DNA of 64,000 nt from Oceanisphaera litoralis. Lineage in GTDB: Bacteria > Pseudomonadota > Gammaproteobacteria > Enterobacterales > Aeromonadaceae. The notes under the pieces are model-generated. The model was not told the origin of the DNA. It made no database searches and worked only from the letters and a program-made list of their open reading frames with translations. The stretch covers positions 62,001 to 126,000 of the forward strand of contig NZ_JAFBBE010000005.1 in NCBI RefSeq assembly GCF_016907015.1, given 5' to 3'. Each line of letters opens with the position of its first letter. The first letter of the stretch is position 1. Positions 1 to 8,569 of this stretch are shown piece by piece. Position numbers and translations under genes: made by a program.

Positions 1-95
1 CCGAGGAGCAGCTTGCTGCCTGCAACCCGTCTGCTGATGGGCCAAACCCCGGTGAATGTTGGCCATCATTGCCAGGCACCGATGACCTGACCCGA

Positions 96-279
96 TAAGT
101 AATACCGCATAACAGAAGTGATTCAGTCGTCATTCCCACGAAGGTGGGAATCCAGGGCCTGTAGCGCAGAATTTTCAGATTGCGGTTCACCTGTAAAGAC
201 ACTGGACCCCCGCCTTCGCGAGGGTGACGATAAAGGCAAACCAACCCTTGCATCCACACCTGTTACGCAAGATTACTTA
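96..279 (+). mobile_element. 184-bp MITE-like element, copy 1
   Basis: The left end TAAGTAATACCGCATAACAG (96-115) and the right end CTGTTACGCAAGATTACTTA (260-279) are imperfect inverted repeats of each other. Inside lie two REP-like hairpins, one at about 129-155 around CCCACGAAGGTGGG and one at about 203-230 around CCCCGCCTTCGCGAGGG. Two further copies of exactly 184 bp occur at 35223-35406 and, inverted, at 57869-58052. No ORF is present, so any movement would need a transposase encoded elsewhere. The MITE label is inferred from structure; the repetition is directly visible. Confidence 0.75.
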
Positions 280-875
280 ACCTAACCCGATAACCTAACT
301 ATGGGATGGCGCGGAGGGCGGCTGTGTTGCCTCTGGCGCCCATTCTAATATTTGATCATAGATCGAGTCAGAATAGTGTTATTACATTAACCTTGTAATA
401 TCTATTACATTTAAAGGCGTTCTCTAGTGACGTCATCTATATAACAGCGAACAACAAAGGATGTATTTTAGCAAACGGTCGCATAGAGTGTGGTTTCATT
501 TGTATATCATGGTCACATAAAAGGTATATACAATGGTGTGTGCCTTTCCTTGCCGTGCCGGCACCGTTAACTGTATGGGAGTTTTTTAATCTTCGTTTTG
601 GCTTCTTGTGGCTTTTTATTCCGGTTTAACCTCGTTTTTTAGTGTCTAAATTTTTTTTGCAATTTTAATAAAAAATGTGCGCGAGTTAATTCATTTGTCA
701 TAAAAAGAAGCTTATAGTGGTGCCACAAGGTTGGCGCAAGTGCCGACTTCTATAAAATCGGTTTTTATGGGGGTTATTTAATGGATAATAAACCCCCGCG
801 CCATCTATTCTTTAGTTCAGTATGATGTTGGCTTTTTAACGGTAAAAACAAACAAAAAAACAAAGGAGTGCTTTG
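280..875. other. AT-rich intergenic region upstream of phaB
   Basis: No credible gene is seen in this stretch of almost 600 bases. It is clearly more AT-rich than the flanking genes, especially from 400 to 870. A hairpin with GGGGGTT / AACCCCC arms lies at 769-797, about 80 bases before the phaB start. The length and composition suggest the regulatory region of the PHB operon, but no regulator site is recognised with confidence. Confidence 0.5.
731..758 (+). promoter_or_regulatory. candidate sigma-70 promoter for phaB
   Basis: TTGGCG (731-736) is followed after 16 bases by TAAAAT (753-758), giving an mRNA leader of about 110 bases before phaB. The -35 matches TTGACA at four positions and the -10 matches TATAAT at five. 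The surrounding AT-rich DNA offers other weak candidates, so this is a suggestion only. Confidence 0.3.
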
Positions 876-1628
876 ATGTCGGATAAAAAGATTGTGCTGG
901 TTACCGGTGCTGCAGGCGGAATTGGTACAGAAGTGTGTCGCTTATTCTTGAATAATGGATACAAGGTTGTAGCGACACATCGTCCGGGTAAGGAAAAAGA
1001 AGAGCAGGCCAAAACATGGCTGAAGGAAGAAAAGCTGGACGGCGGTGACATTCAGCTGTTGGCCCTTGATGTCAGTAACCACAAGAACGTCAGTGAAGTG
1101 CTGCCGGAGACCCTGCGCGAACTGGGCCGTATCGACGTACTGGTCAACAATGCCGGTGTTACCCGTGATGCCACCTTTAAAAAGATGTCCTGGGATCAGT
1201 GGCAGCAAGTCATGGAAACCAACCTCAATAGCCTGTTCAGCGTGACGCAGCCAATATTCAACCTGATGTGTGAACAGGGCAGCGGCCGTATCATCAATAT
1301 TTCTTCAGTCAACGGACTGAAAGGTCAGTATGGCCAGGTAAACTATTCTGCCGCCAAGGCAGGCATGATTGGCTTTACCAAGGCGCTGGCTGCAGAAGGT
1401 GCTCGTTTTGGCGTGTGCGTTAACGCCGTCGCCCCCGGTTATACCGCAACACCCATGGTTACTGCCATTCGTGAAGATGTACTGGACTCTATTAAAGCCA
1501 CCATTCCCATGAAGCGACTGGCCACCACAGAAGAAGTTGCCGGTGCCGTTCTGTATCTGGCCGGAGAGCACGGTGGTTACGTAACGGGTGAAACGCTGTC
1601 GGTCAATGGCGGCCTTTATATGCACTAA
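876..1628 (+). CDS. phaB: acetoacetyl-CoA reductase (SDR family)
   Basis: NADPH-dependent reduction of acetoacetyl-CoA to (R)-3-hydroxybutyryl-CoA, the second step of polyhydroxybutyrate synthesis, in the cytoplasm. The 250-residue protein has the short-chain dehydrogenase layout: an N-terminal TGAAGGIG nucleotide-binding loop, NNAG in the middle, a catalytic Ser followed by YSAAK, and a C-terminal GETLSVNGG typical of PhaB/FabG. The ATG at 876 was chosen because AAGGAG lies at 863-868; a TTG just before it is less likely. It is first in a co-directional phaB-phaA-phaP-phaC cluster. FabG-like proteins look similar, but this context makes PhaB by far the better call. Confidence 0.95.
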   Translation: MSDKKIVLVTGAAGGIGTEVCRLFLNNGYKVVATHRPGKEKEEQAKTWLKEEKLDGGDIQLLALDVSNHKNVSEVLPETLRELGRIDVLVNNAGVTRDATFKKMSWDQWQQVMETNLNSLFSVTQPIFNLMCEQGSGRIINISSVNGLKGQYGQVNYSAAKAGMIGFTKALAAEGARFGVCVNAVAPGYTATPMVTAIREDVLDSIKATIPMKRLATTEEVAGAVLYLAGEHGGYVTGETLSVNGGLYMH

Positions 1629-1695
1629 GGCATGTAAAAATCGTAAATAAGTCAAAGTTCCCAGAATCCGATTTTTTAAAGAGTGAATATAAATT

Positions 1696-2907
1696 ATGGC
1701 TGAGTCTGTATACATTGTCGCGGCAAAACGTACCCCGATTGGTAGTTTCTGTGGTGCACTGAAAACTATTCCTGCGGCCGAACTGGCCGGTATTGCCATT
1801 AAAGGCGCCCTGGAGCAGGCCGGACTTGCGGCCGAGCATGTGAACGAAGTGATTGTCGGTAACGTGATCAGCGCCGGCCAGGGCATGGGCATTGGCCGTC
1901 AGGCTTCCCTGGCCGCCGGTATTCCGGTTGGCGTTCCTGCGTACAGTCTGAATATGGTCTGCGGCAGTGGCATGAAGACACTGATGGATGCCTGTGCCCA
2001 CATCAAGGCCGGTGATGCCGATGTGGTGGTGGCCGCCGGTTGTGAAAACATGTCGCAAATTCCTTTTGTGGTGAAAGGTGATGTGCGCAACGGCCACAAA
2101 ATGGGTGATATGGGGCTGTCCGATCTGTTGATCAACGACGGTCTGACCGATGCCTTCAATAAATATCACATGGGCGTGACCGCCGAAAACGTGGTAGCGC
2201 AGGAAAATATCAGCCGCGAACAGCAGGATGCACTGGCCGTTGCCAGCCAGGAGAAGGCGGTTGCCGCCATCGAAGCCGGCCACTTCAAGGCCGAAATCGT
2301 GCCGGTAGAAGTGAAAAGCCGCAAGGAAACCCTGACGGTTGATACCGATGAGTATCCGAAAGCGGGTACCACGCTCGAGGGCCTGGCCAAACTGCGTCCG
2401 GCGTTCAATCGTGATGGTGGCTCTGTTACCGCCGGTAACGCCTCCGGTATCAACGATGGCGGTAGCGCCATTATCGTGGCCAGCAAGGCGGCGGTAGAAA
2501 AATATGGCCTGACACCGCTGGCGGAAGTGGTCAGCTACGGTCAGGGCGGCATTAACCCTGAAATCATGGGGCTGGGTCCGGTGCCGGCGATTGAGCAGGC
2601 GCTGACGCGTGCCGGTCTCACTCTGGCACAAATGGAGCGACTGGAGCTTAACGAAGCCTTTGCCGGTCAGGCACTGGGCGTGGTCAGACAATTGTCTGGC
2701 AAACACGACATCGCCGAGCAGGCGCTGCTGGAAAAAACCAATATCAATGGCGGCGCCATCGCCCTGGGTCACCCGCTGGGTGCCTCCGGTAACCGTATTC
2801 TGGTGACCTTGCTGTATGAACTGCAACGCAGCAACAGCTCGCTGGGTCTGGCCTCATTGTGCGTCGGTGGCGGCATGGGTACGGCTGTGGTGCTGAAGCG
2901 GATTTAA
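1696..2907 (+). CDS. phaA: acetyl-CoA acetyltransferase (beta-ketothiolase)
   Basis: Condenses two acetyl-CoA into acetoacetyl-CoA, the entry step of PHB synthesis. The 403-residue length fits the thiolase family. The nucleophilic cysteine is in the MVCGSGMK motif near residue 90. The C-terminal thiolase signatures NINGGAIALGHPLGASG (histidine) and CVGGGMG (second cysteine) are intact. It starts 67 bases after phaB on the same strand, with phasin and synthase genes following. A degradative FadA/AtoB thiolase shares these motifs; the operon position decides for PhaA. Confidence 0.95.
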   Translation: MAESVYIVAAKRTPIGSFCGALKTIPAAELAGIAIKGALEQAGLAAEHVNEVIVGNVISAGQGMGIGRQASLAAGIPVGVPAYSLNMVCGSGMKTLMDACAHIKAGDADVVVAAGCENMSQIPFVVKGDVRNGHKMGDMGLSDLLINDGLTDAFNKYHMGVTAENVVAQENISREQQDALAVASQEKAVAAIEAGHFKAEIVPVEVKSRKETLTVDTDEYPKAGTTLEGLAKLRPAFNRDGGSVTAGNASGINDGGSAIIVASKAAVEKYGLTPLAEVVSYGQGGINPEIMGLGPVPAIEQALTRAGLTLAQMERLELNEAFAGQALGVVRQLSGKHDIAEQALLEKTNINGGAIALGHPLGASGNRILVTLLYELQRSNSSLGLASLCVGGGMGTAVVLKRI

Positions 2908-2948
2908 ATGGCTCTTGCTAGTGGCTTCCCTATATTAAGGAACAAGTT

Positions 2949-3284
2949 ATGTACACGAATATTTTTCAGAACTTTAACGAGCAGTCGGAAAAAACCTTTG
3001 CCCCCTTGCTGAAGTTCAATCAGCTGGTCGCCAAGAACTTCACCGATCTGACCAATCTTCAGCTGGACGCCGCCCGTCAGTATGCGGATATCGGTCTGTC
3101 TCAGCTGCAGGTCGGCCTGCAGGTGAAAGATGTGCAGGATCTGGTGAGCTGTGGTTCCCAACAGCTGGAAACCATGACCCGAGTCAGCCAGCAGATGGTA
3201 GAAGACGGCAAAAAACTGGCAGCGCTGGCGCAGGAATTCCAGTCCAGCCTGGAAACACTGGCGGCAGACGCAAAGAAAAAATAA
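2949..3284 (+). CDS. phaP: phasin family protein, PHB granule-associated
   Basis: A short (111 residues), soluble, helix-forming protein rich in Gln, Leu and Ala with no signal peptide, as expected of phasins that coat PHB granules and control their number and size. The central LQLDAARQYADIGLSQLQ stretch and the Lys-rich tail resemble the phasin_2 family found with Vibrio and Aeromonas pha genes. It lies between phaA and phaC, the usual phaBAPC order. AAGGAACAAGTT precedes the ATG. A hairpin downstream at 3339-3364 may let it be expressed more strongly than the synthase. Confidence 0.9.
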   Translation: MYTNIFQNFNEQSEKTFAPLLKFNQLVAKNFTDLTNLQLDAARQYADIGLSQLQVGLQVKDVQDLVSCGSQQLETMTRVSQQMVEDGKKLAALAQEFQSSLETLAADAKKK

Positions 3285-3303
3285 CGTCTGTTAAGGGTTA
3301 CCC

Positions 3304-3331
3304 CTTCAGCTAGTACACTTCAGCTAGTACA
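3304..3331 (+). repeat. 14-bp perfect tandem duplication
   Basis: The unit CTTCAGCTAGTACA occurs twice head to tail at 3304-3317 and 3318-3331, just after phaP and before the hairpin preceding phaC. It is too short to be an operator array by itself. Confidence 0.8.
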
Positions 3332-3338
3332 GATTGCA

Positions 3339-3364
3339 GGGAAGGGGCTTGGCGGCTCCTTCCC
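3339..3364 (+). terminator. hairpin between phaP and phaC, likely attenuator
   Basis: GGGAAGGGGC and GCTCCTTCCC form a near-perfect stem around a TTGGCG loop. The bases that follow are only weakly T-rich, so termination is probably partial. This would reduce synthase relative to phasin, consistent with their unequal needs, but expression is not shown by sequence. Confidence 0.45.
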
Positions 3365-3410
3365 GTTGTCGTTACTGTTGGGTAGGTGCAATCACTATCA
3401 GGAAAAGACA

Positions 3411-5195
3411 ATGCAACAAAATACATTTAGCGATAATGATCCCATAGGGCAGTTTTTCAACTGGAATGCAACCATGTGGTCCGACCTTCAATGCTCCCGG
3501 CTGGGTGATAACCCGGTCAGCCAGGCGTTATCACAGCTCAACGGCGAGGATTTGAAGGTCTTTTATCAGGCGGTTTCAACCAATCCGATGCGCCTGCTCG
3601 ATATGCAGATGCAATGGTGGCAGGGTCAGTTGGCTATCTGCCAGAACAGCATGATCAAGGCTCTGGATAACAGTACCGAAAGCCTGGTGCCGAATCCTCC
3701 TGGCGAACGTCGCTTCCTGCATCAGTCCTGGAAAGACGACCCTCATTTCGATTTTATGCGTCAGTCGTACCTGCACTTCGCCAAATCCCTGGTCGATATG
3801 CTGGATGTGGTAGAGGGCGTACCGGAACCGGTACGACAACGCCTGGCGTTTACCTTTCGTCAGACCATCAACGCGCTGGCACCGACCAACTTCATCTGGA
3901 GTAACCCTGAGCTGTTACAGCGAACCCTGGAAGAGAAGGGCGCCAACCTGCTCAAGGGGATAGAGCTGTTTCAGGAAGACATGGCGGCCAGTGCCGATAT
4001 GCTGAAAATTCGGATGACCCGCCAGGGTGCCTTCACACTGGGTAAAGATCTGGCGACAACGCCGGGTGAAGTGGTGTTCAGAAACGAGGTGTTCGAGCTG
4101 ATCCAATACGGTGCCAGTACCGAGACCGTGCATCAGACCCCCTTGCTGGTGATCCCGCCCTTTATCAACAAGTTCTATATTCTGGATCTGAAAGAACAGA
4201 ATTCGATGGTCGGCTGGCTGCGTGATCAGGGACACACCGTATTTATCATGTCCTGGCGCAACCCGGGCAAAGATCAGGCCGGTATCGGTTTTCCGGATTT
4301 GATCCATTCCGGCACCATGGAAGCGATTCGTGTCATCGAGCAAATCACCGGCGAGAAAGAAGTCAACGCCATTGGTTATTGCATCGGTGGTACCTTGCTG
4401 GCGACCACCATGGCCTTGTATGCGGCGCGGCGGATGAAGTCACGCGTGAAGAGTGCCACTTTTCTGACCACGATACTGGACTTTACCCAGCCCGGTGAAG
4501 TAGGGGTCTTTATCAACGATCCCGTGATCAGCGCCATCGAGCAGATGAGCGATGCCCAGGGCTTCTTCGATGGTCGGCAGATGGCGGTGACCTTCAGCCT
4601 GTTGCGGGAAAACAGCCTGTACTGGAACTACTACATCGATAATTACCTCAAAGGTGAAGAGCCTGCGGACTTCGATATTCTGTACTGGAACAGCGACAGC
4701 ACCAACCTGAGCGCCACCTGTGCCAGCTTCCTGCTGCGCGAACTGTATCTCAACAACCGCCTGAGTCAGTCCGGCGAGGTCAAGATCGGTAACTTTGGTA
4801 TCGATCTGGGCAAGATCAAGACGCCGAGTTACTTCCTGTCTACCAAGGAAGATCATATCGCCCTGTGGGATTCGACCTTCGGTGGCTCTCGTTTGCTGGG
4901 GGGTGACTCGACCCTGGTACTGGGGGAGTCCGGTCATGTGGCCGGTGTGGTCAATCCTCCGCACAAGAACAAATATGGCTATTGGCTCAGTGACGCCGCC
5001 TTCGAGAATCCGGATCAGTGGCTGGCTTCGGCCAGGCGGGAAGCGGGCTCCTGGTGGACACACTGGCAACAGTGGGTCACGCCCCATCTGGGCGACAAAC
5101 AGGTACCGGCTCGCGCTGTGGGCTCTGAAGAGTGCCCGGGCCTGATGCCGGCCCCGGGTCAGTATGTGCAGCAGACGTTACCGGTTGAAAACTAG
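3411..5195 (+). CDS. phaC: class I poly(3-hydroxyalkanoate) synthase
   Basis: Polymerises (R)-3-hydroxyacyl-CoA, mainly 3-hydroxybutyryl-CoA, at the granule surface. The protein is 594 residues, normal for class I synthases. It has an N-terminal PhaC_N domain and a C-terminal alpha/beta-hydrolase fold. The lipase-like box GYCIGG holds the nucleophile Cys324; the Asp in STKEDH and the His in GESGHVAG complete the triad. The ATG at 3411 follows AGGAAAAG; a frame-compatible ATG at 3366 lies in the hairpin tail and is less likely. It is the last gene of the cluster, followed by an intrinsic terminator. Confidence 0.96.
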   Translation: MQQNTFSDNDPIGQFFNWNATMWSDLQCSRLGDNPVSQALSQLNGEDLKVFYQAVSTNPMRLLDMQMQWWQGQLAICQNSMIKALDNSTESLVPNPPGERRFLHQSWKDDPHFDFMRQSYLHFAKSLVDMLDVVEGVPEPVRQRLAFTFRQTINALAPTNFIWSNPELLQRTLEEKGANLLKGIELFQEDMAASADMLKIRMTRQGAFTLGKDLATTPGEVVFRNEVFELIQYGASTETVHQTPLLVIPPFINKFYILDLKEQNSMVGWLRDQGHTVFIMSWRNPGKDQAGIGFPDLIHSGTMEAIRVIEQITGEKEVNAIGYCIGGTLLATTMALYAARRMKSRVKSATFLTTILDFTQPGEVGVFINDPVISAIEQMSDAQGFFDGRQMAVTFSLLRENSLYWNYYIDNYLKGEEPADFDILYWNSDSTNLSATCASFLLRELYLNNRLSQSGEVKIGNFGIDLGKIKTPSYFLSTKEDHIALWDSTFGGSRLLGGDSTLVLGESGHVAGVVNPPHKNKYGYWLSDAAFENPDQWLASARREAGSWWTHWQQWVTPHLGDKQVPARAVGSEECPGLMPAPGQYVQQTLPVEN

Positions 5196-5246
5196 GACAG
5201 ACGACATGACCAGAAGTGACTAAAGGTCATTGGCAATAATGTAGTG

Positions 5247-5276
5247 AACGGGATGAGCTCAGGCCCATCCCGTTTT
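5247..5276 (+). terminator. intrinsic terminator of the pha cluster
   Basis: AACGGGATG and CATCCCGTT pair around a short GC-rich loop, followed by TTTT. It lies about 50 bases after the phaC stop. Confidence 0.75.
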
Positions 5277-5418
5277 GCATTCAACTGGCGGTCATTTCAC
5301 CTGCCTCCGGTTTTTTGGTTGGCAAAACCGGTTATTCCTGCTCTGGCTATTGAGCAGCAGGCGGAGATCATGGATCATGGGGGTTTGATTATGTCATTCC
5401 CACGTTCGAGGTGCATGA

Positions 5419-7080
5419 ATGAGTCAGGCGGACCATCGTCCCAGCAATTTTATTCGTCAAATCATTGATGAAGATTTAGCCAGTGGCAAACATCAGTCGG
5501 TGCAGACCCGCTTTCCACCCGAGCCGAATGGATATCTGCATATTGGCCACGCCAAATCCATCTGTCTGAATTTCGGTATCGCACAGGATTATCAGGGACA
5601 CTGTAATCTGCGTTTTGATGACACCAACCCGGAAAAAGAAAGCGTCGAATACATCGAGTCTATTCAACGCGATGTGCAGTGGTTAGGCTTTGAATGGAGT
5701 GGTGACATTCGCTATTCCTCCGACTATTTCGACCGACTGTACGGCTATGCCGTCGAGTTGATCGAAAAGGGGCTGGCCTATGTCGACGAGCTGACCCCGG
5801 AGCAGATCCGCGAGTATCGAGGTACCCTGACTTCACCGGGCCGCAGTAGCCCTTATCGGGATCGGCCGGTTGAGGACAACCTGAGCCTGTTTACCCGCAT
5901 GCGCAACGGTGAGTTTGCGGAAGGCACCGCCTGTCTGCGGGCCAAAATCGACATGGCATCACCCTTTATGGTGCTGCGCGACCCCGTGCTGTACCGGGTG
6001 CGTTTCGTTCACCACCACCAGACCGGTGACAAGTGGTGCATCTACCCGATGTATGACTTCACCCACTGTATTTCGGACGCCATTGAAGGCATCAGCCATT
6101 CGCTGTGTACCCTGGAGTTCCAGGATAATCGTCGCCTCTATGACTGGGTGCTGGACAACATCAGCATCGAATGTCACCCGCGCCAGTACGAGTTTTCCCG
6201 GCTCAATCTGGAATACACTGTGATGTCCAAGCGCAAGCTCAGCCAGCTGGTGAGCGAAGGGCATGTCTCAGGCTGGGATGATCCGCGCATGCCGACCATC
6301 TCCGGCTTGCGCCGCCGCGGCTATACCCCGGCGTCCATTCGTGAATTCTGTTTGCGCATCGGTGTGACCAAGCAGGACAACACGGTGGAAATGGGCATGC
6401 TGGAAGCCTGCATTCGGGACGATCTGAATGAAAATGCGCCGCGTGCCATGGCGGTATTGCGGCCGGTGCGGCTGGTGATCGAGAACCTGGCCGACGATCA
6501 TGAAGAAACGCTGACGGCGCCGAATCATCCCAACAAGCCGGAAATGGGCACCCGATCGCTGCCCTTTACCCGTGACATCTTTATAGATGAAGCAGACTTC
6601 CGTGAAGAAGCCAACAAGAAGTACAAGCGGTTGGTGCTGGGCAAGGAAGTTCGCTTGCGTAATGCGTATGTGATCAAGGCCGAGCGGGTAGAAAAAGACG
6701 CTGACGGTAACATCACCACCATTTTCTGCAGCTACGATCCCGATACCCTGGGCAAGGATCCGGCCGATGGCCGCAAGGTCAAAGGGGTGATCCACTGGGT
6801 GTCGGCTCGTCATGGGGTGCCTGCCGAGGTGCGTCTGTATGACCGCTTGTTCAATGTGCCCAACCCGGGTGCTGCCGAGTCGTTTGAACAGGCATTGAAT
6901 CCGGGTTCGTTGCAGGTGCTGAGCGGCGCCGTGGTTGAGCCGTCATTGTGCCAGGCCGAACCTGAACATGCGTTCCAGTTTGAGCGGGAAGGCTATTTCT
7001 GCCGGGACAGCAAGGCAGAAGGCATGGTGTTCAACCTGACGGTGGCACTGCGTGATTCCTGGGGCAAGGAAGCGGGCTAA
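5419..7080 (+). CDS. glnS: glutaminyl-tRNA synthetase
   Basis: Charges tRNA-Gln with glutamine. The 553-residue length matches the bacterial enzyme. The class I motif HIGH is at residues 41-44 within [14 protein letters not shown], and the KMSKS-type loop reads VMSKRKL near residue 268. The rest of the catalytic core ([22 protein letters not shown]) and the C-terminal beta-barrel anticodon-binding region are present. No strong ribosome binding site precedes the ATG at 5419; the family N-terminus supports it. A GTCATTCCCACG fragment shared with the MITE copies lies about 25 bases upstream. It ends in a shared terminator with fur. Confidence 0.98.
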   Translation: MSQADHRPSNFIRQIIDEDLASGKHQSVQTRFPPEPNGYLHIGHAKSICLNFGIAQDYQGHCNLRFDDTNPEKESVEYIESIQRDVQWLGFEWSGDIRYSSDYFDRLYGYAVELIEKGLAYVDELTPEQIREYRGTLTSPGRSSPYRDRPVEDNLSLFTRMRNGEFAEGTACLRAKIDMASPFMVLRDPVLYRVRFVHHHQTGDKWCIYPMYDFTHCISDAIEGISHSLCTLEFQDNRRLYDWVLDNISIECHPRQYEFSRLNLEYTVMSKRKLSQLVSEGHVSGWDDPRMPTISGLRRRGYTPASIREFCLRIGVTKQDNTVEMGMLEACIRDDLNENAPRAMAVLRPVRLVIENLADDHEETLTAPNHPNKPEMGTRSLPFTRDIFIDEADFREEANKKYKRLVLGKEVRLRNAYVIKAERVEKDADGNITTIFCSYDPDTLGKDPADGRKVKGVIHWVSARHGVPAEVRLYDRLFNVPNPGAAESFEQALNPGSLQVLSGAVVEPSLCQAEPEHAFQFEREGYFCRDSKAEGMVFNLTVALRDSWGKEAG

Positions 7081-7100
7081 GCTGCTCTCATTTCAGGCAT

Positions 7101-7131
7101 AAAAAAAGCCGCAGTTGACTGCGGCTTTTTT
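7101..7131. terminator. bidirectional terminator between glnS and fur
   Basis: A-tract, then AGCCGCAG, TTGA loop, CTGCGGCT and a T-tract. The convergent genes glnS and fur end on either side, and both directions have a U-run. Confidence 0.9.
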
Positions 7132-7149
7132 AATCGTGATGGTTACCCA

Positions 7150-7587
7150 TTACTTGGGTTCGTCATTATGGCTGCACTCATCGTTCAGGCAGTGCCCATA
7201 CAGATAGAGGCTATGATTGGTGAGTTTGATATTGTACTGGGCGGCAATATCACGCTGGCGTTGCTCTATGGTCTCGTCGTGGAACTCGATGACCTTGCCG
7301 CAGTCGAGGCACACCAGATGATCATGATGTTCCTGGGTGGCCAGTTCAAAGACCGATTTTCCGCCTTCGAAATGGTGGCGGGCTACAATGCCGGCGTCAT
7401 CGAACTGATTCAATACTCGATAAACGGTGGCCAGGCCAATCTCTTCACCCTGATCGATCAGTAGTTTGTACAGATCTTCTGCACTGACGTGCTGGGTTTC
7501 GGGTTGTTGCAGCAACTCAAGAATCTTCACGCGGGGAAGCGTGACCTTGAGGCCTGCTTTTTTCAGAGCTTGATTGTTGTCAGCCAT
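7150..7587 (-). CDS. fur: ferric uptake regulator Fur
   Basis: Fe(II)-responsive repressor of iron uptake genes. The protein is 145 residues and closely resembles enterobacterial Fur: an N-terminal winged helix (LKKAGLKVTLPRVKIL, EEIGLATVYRVLNQFDDAG) and a C-terminal dimerisation and metal domain with HHDH, the CLDC pair and a third Cys near the end. The start at MADNNQAL (7587) was chosen by family alignment; an ATG six codons upstream is also open, and neither has a strong ribosome binding site. It is monocistronic and convergent with glnS. Confidence 0.97.
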   Translation of the reverse strand: MADNNQALKKAGLKVTLPRVKILELLQQPETQHVSAEDLYKLLIDQGEEIGLATVYRVLNQFDDAGIVARHHFEGGKSVFELATQEHHDHLVCLDCGKVIEFHDETIEQRQRDIAAQYNIKLTNHSLYLYGHCLNDECSHNDEPK

Positions 7588-7752
7588 AAGAATAGTGTTT
7601 CGCATTTCGTTTGGTTATTGCTTTCATTGTGCTTGTTCCCGCCCCTAAAGGCAACCGCAATCTGGCCTGGCCCCAATGTCATGCGTTCGGGTAGAAAACC
7701 GGCCCATTGCCGTTGGTTTTTGTTGATATCCTGCACCAGTCAAACTGGTCGG

Positions 7753-8129
7753 ATGAGATTAATGAAGCTGATATTTGCCCGTCCTCGATGACGGATCCTG
7801 CCTACTCTATGTTATTGATGGCGTTATTGATGGCGTTATTGATGGCGTTATTGATGGCGTTATTGATGGCGTTATTGATGGTGTTATTGGGGCGGGATTA
7901 TCGGGTGTGGGACAGATCCGCCAGTATTACCTTTCTCAAGCCGGGCAGGGGACGGGTTTATGCTGATATTCATTTGAGTCGATAATAGCTGGATGACATA
8001 CTTGATGCGACGGAAGGCGGCGATAAATATTTTCCTCGCTTTTGCATCCATATCGTGGATAAGCAGGGAAACCTGGTCGCCGAAGTCGAACGCATCTTGT
8101 ACGTGTTCAAAAAACATACAAAGAGATGA
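7753..8129 (+). pseudogene. decayed DUF4442-like hotdog thioesterase gene
   Basis: One reading frame from about 7788 gives TDPAYSML, then four-residue repeats, then GRDYRVWDRSASITFLKPGR and VYADIHLSR. Two adjacent in-frame stops (TAA 7983-7985, TAG 7986-7988) interrupt it, and the same frame continues as LDDILDATEGGDKYFPRF to LVAEVERILYVFKK and TGA at 8127. This order matches the C-terminal two thirds of DUF4442 proteins as I recall them. The N-terminal part is missing or in another frame (MRLMKLIFARPR from 7753). Lesions: probable internal deletion near 7785, expansion of a 12-bp repeat, and a double stop. Family assignment is by memory of motifs. Confidence 0.6.
7811..7890 (+). repeat. 12-bp tandem repeat, six units plus a partial
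   Basis: GTTATTGATGGC is repeated head to tail from 7811 to 7882, the sixth unit differing only in its last base, followed by a degenerate partial. In the pseudogene frame it encodes a repeated Met-Ala-Leu-Leu block where the family has a single hydrophobic stretch. Twelve bases preserve the frame, so the expansion alone would not have killed the gene. Confidence 0.95.
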
Positions 8130-8180
8130 TATATCAGGACCTTAAGCAAAATTTCCTACTGTCATGATTTGTAAAATAAT

Positions 8181-8210
8181 TTGCCGTAAGCAAGGAACTT
8201 CGTCCATACT
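8181..8210 (+). promoter_or_regulatory. candidate promoter for lpp
   Basis: TTGCCG (8181-8186) and CATACT (8205-8210) are separated by 18 bases, about 50 bases before the lpp start. The positions suit a strong constitutive leader, but the -10 is imperfect. Confidence 0.4.
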
Positions 8211-8260
8211 TAGCGTGCCTAAGTGGTCTTTTTGACTCCCATAAAAACAAGGAGCTTGTA

Positions 8261-8503
8261 ATGCGTAATAAAATGATGTTGGTTGGTGGTGTTGTGGGTA
8301 CTCTGCTGCTGGCAGGCTGTAGCTCTACCGATGCGCTGGAAACCAAAATGGACAGCCTGGCCCAGGACGTACAAGCCGTTCAACAAGGCCAGCAAATGAA
8401 CTCTGCCAAGATCGATCGTCTGGCTGCCGACGTTGCCGAAGCCCGCGCTTCTGCCGATCGCGCCAACTCTCGTCTGGATCAGATGGGCCGTTACACCAAG
8501 TAA
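8261..8503 (+). CDS. lpp: major outer membrane (Braun-type) lipoprotein
   Basis: Abundant lipoprotein that tethers the outer membrane to peptidoglycan. It has 80 residues. The signal peptide ends in the lipobox LLLAGC, so Cys20 is lipidated. The mature part is one heptad-rich helix (KMDSLAQDVQAVQQG, KIDRLAADVAEA) that would form the trimeric coiled coil. The C-terminus is RYTK, keeping the terminal Lys that is cross-linked to diaminopimelate in E. coli. AAGGAGC lies seven bases before the ATG. It is monocistronic with its own terminator and converges on an L,D-transpeptidase gene. Confidence 0.93.
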   Translation: MRNKMMLVGGVVGTLLLAGCSSTDALETKMDSLAQDVQAVQQGQQMNSAKIDRLAADVAEARASADRANSRLDQMGRYTK

Positions 8504-8516
8504 TTTGGTGGTACGG

Positions 8517-8546
8517 AAAAAAGCCTGGCATGAGCCAGGCTTTTTT
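8517..8546. terminator. terminator between lpp and the L,D-transpeptidase gene
   Basis: AAGCCTGGC, ATGA loop, GCCAGGCTT with an A-run on the left and a T-run on the right, so it can serve both convergent genes. Confidence 0.9.
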
Positions 8547-8569
8547 ATGTCTGTCATCCGTGGCGGGCC

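Noticed and set aside
1-90. Open frame running in from the window edge and ending in TGA at 88-90
   Set aside because: Thirty codons without any recognisable motif next to a MITE; it may be the end of an upstream gene but cannot be supported.
721-760. Sigma-54 promoter before phaB
   Set aside because: TTGGCGCAAGTGCC lacks the correct GG-N10-GC spacing.
5390-5405. Fourth copy of the 184-bp element before glnS
   Set aside because: Only the 12-base GTCATTCCCACG is shared; no ends or second hairpin are present.
7775-7966. Plus-strand frame encoding Val-Ile-Asp-Gly repeats
   Set aside because: Alternative frame of the 12-bp repeat; the pseudogene frame explains the flanking codons better.
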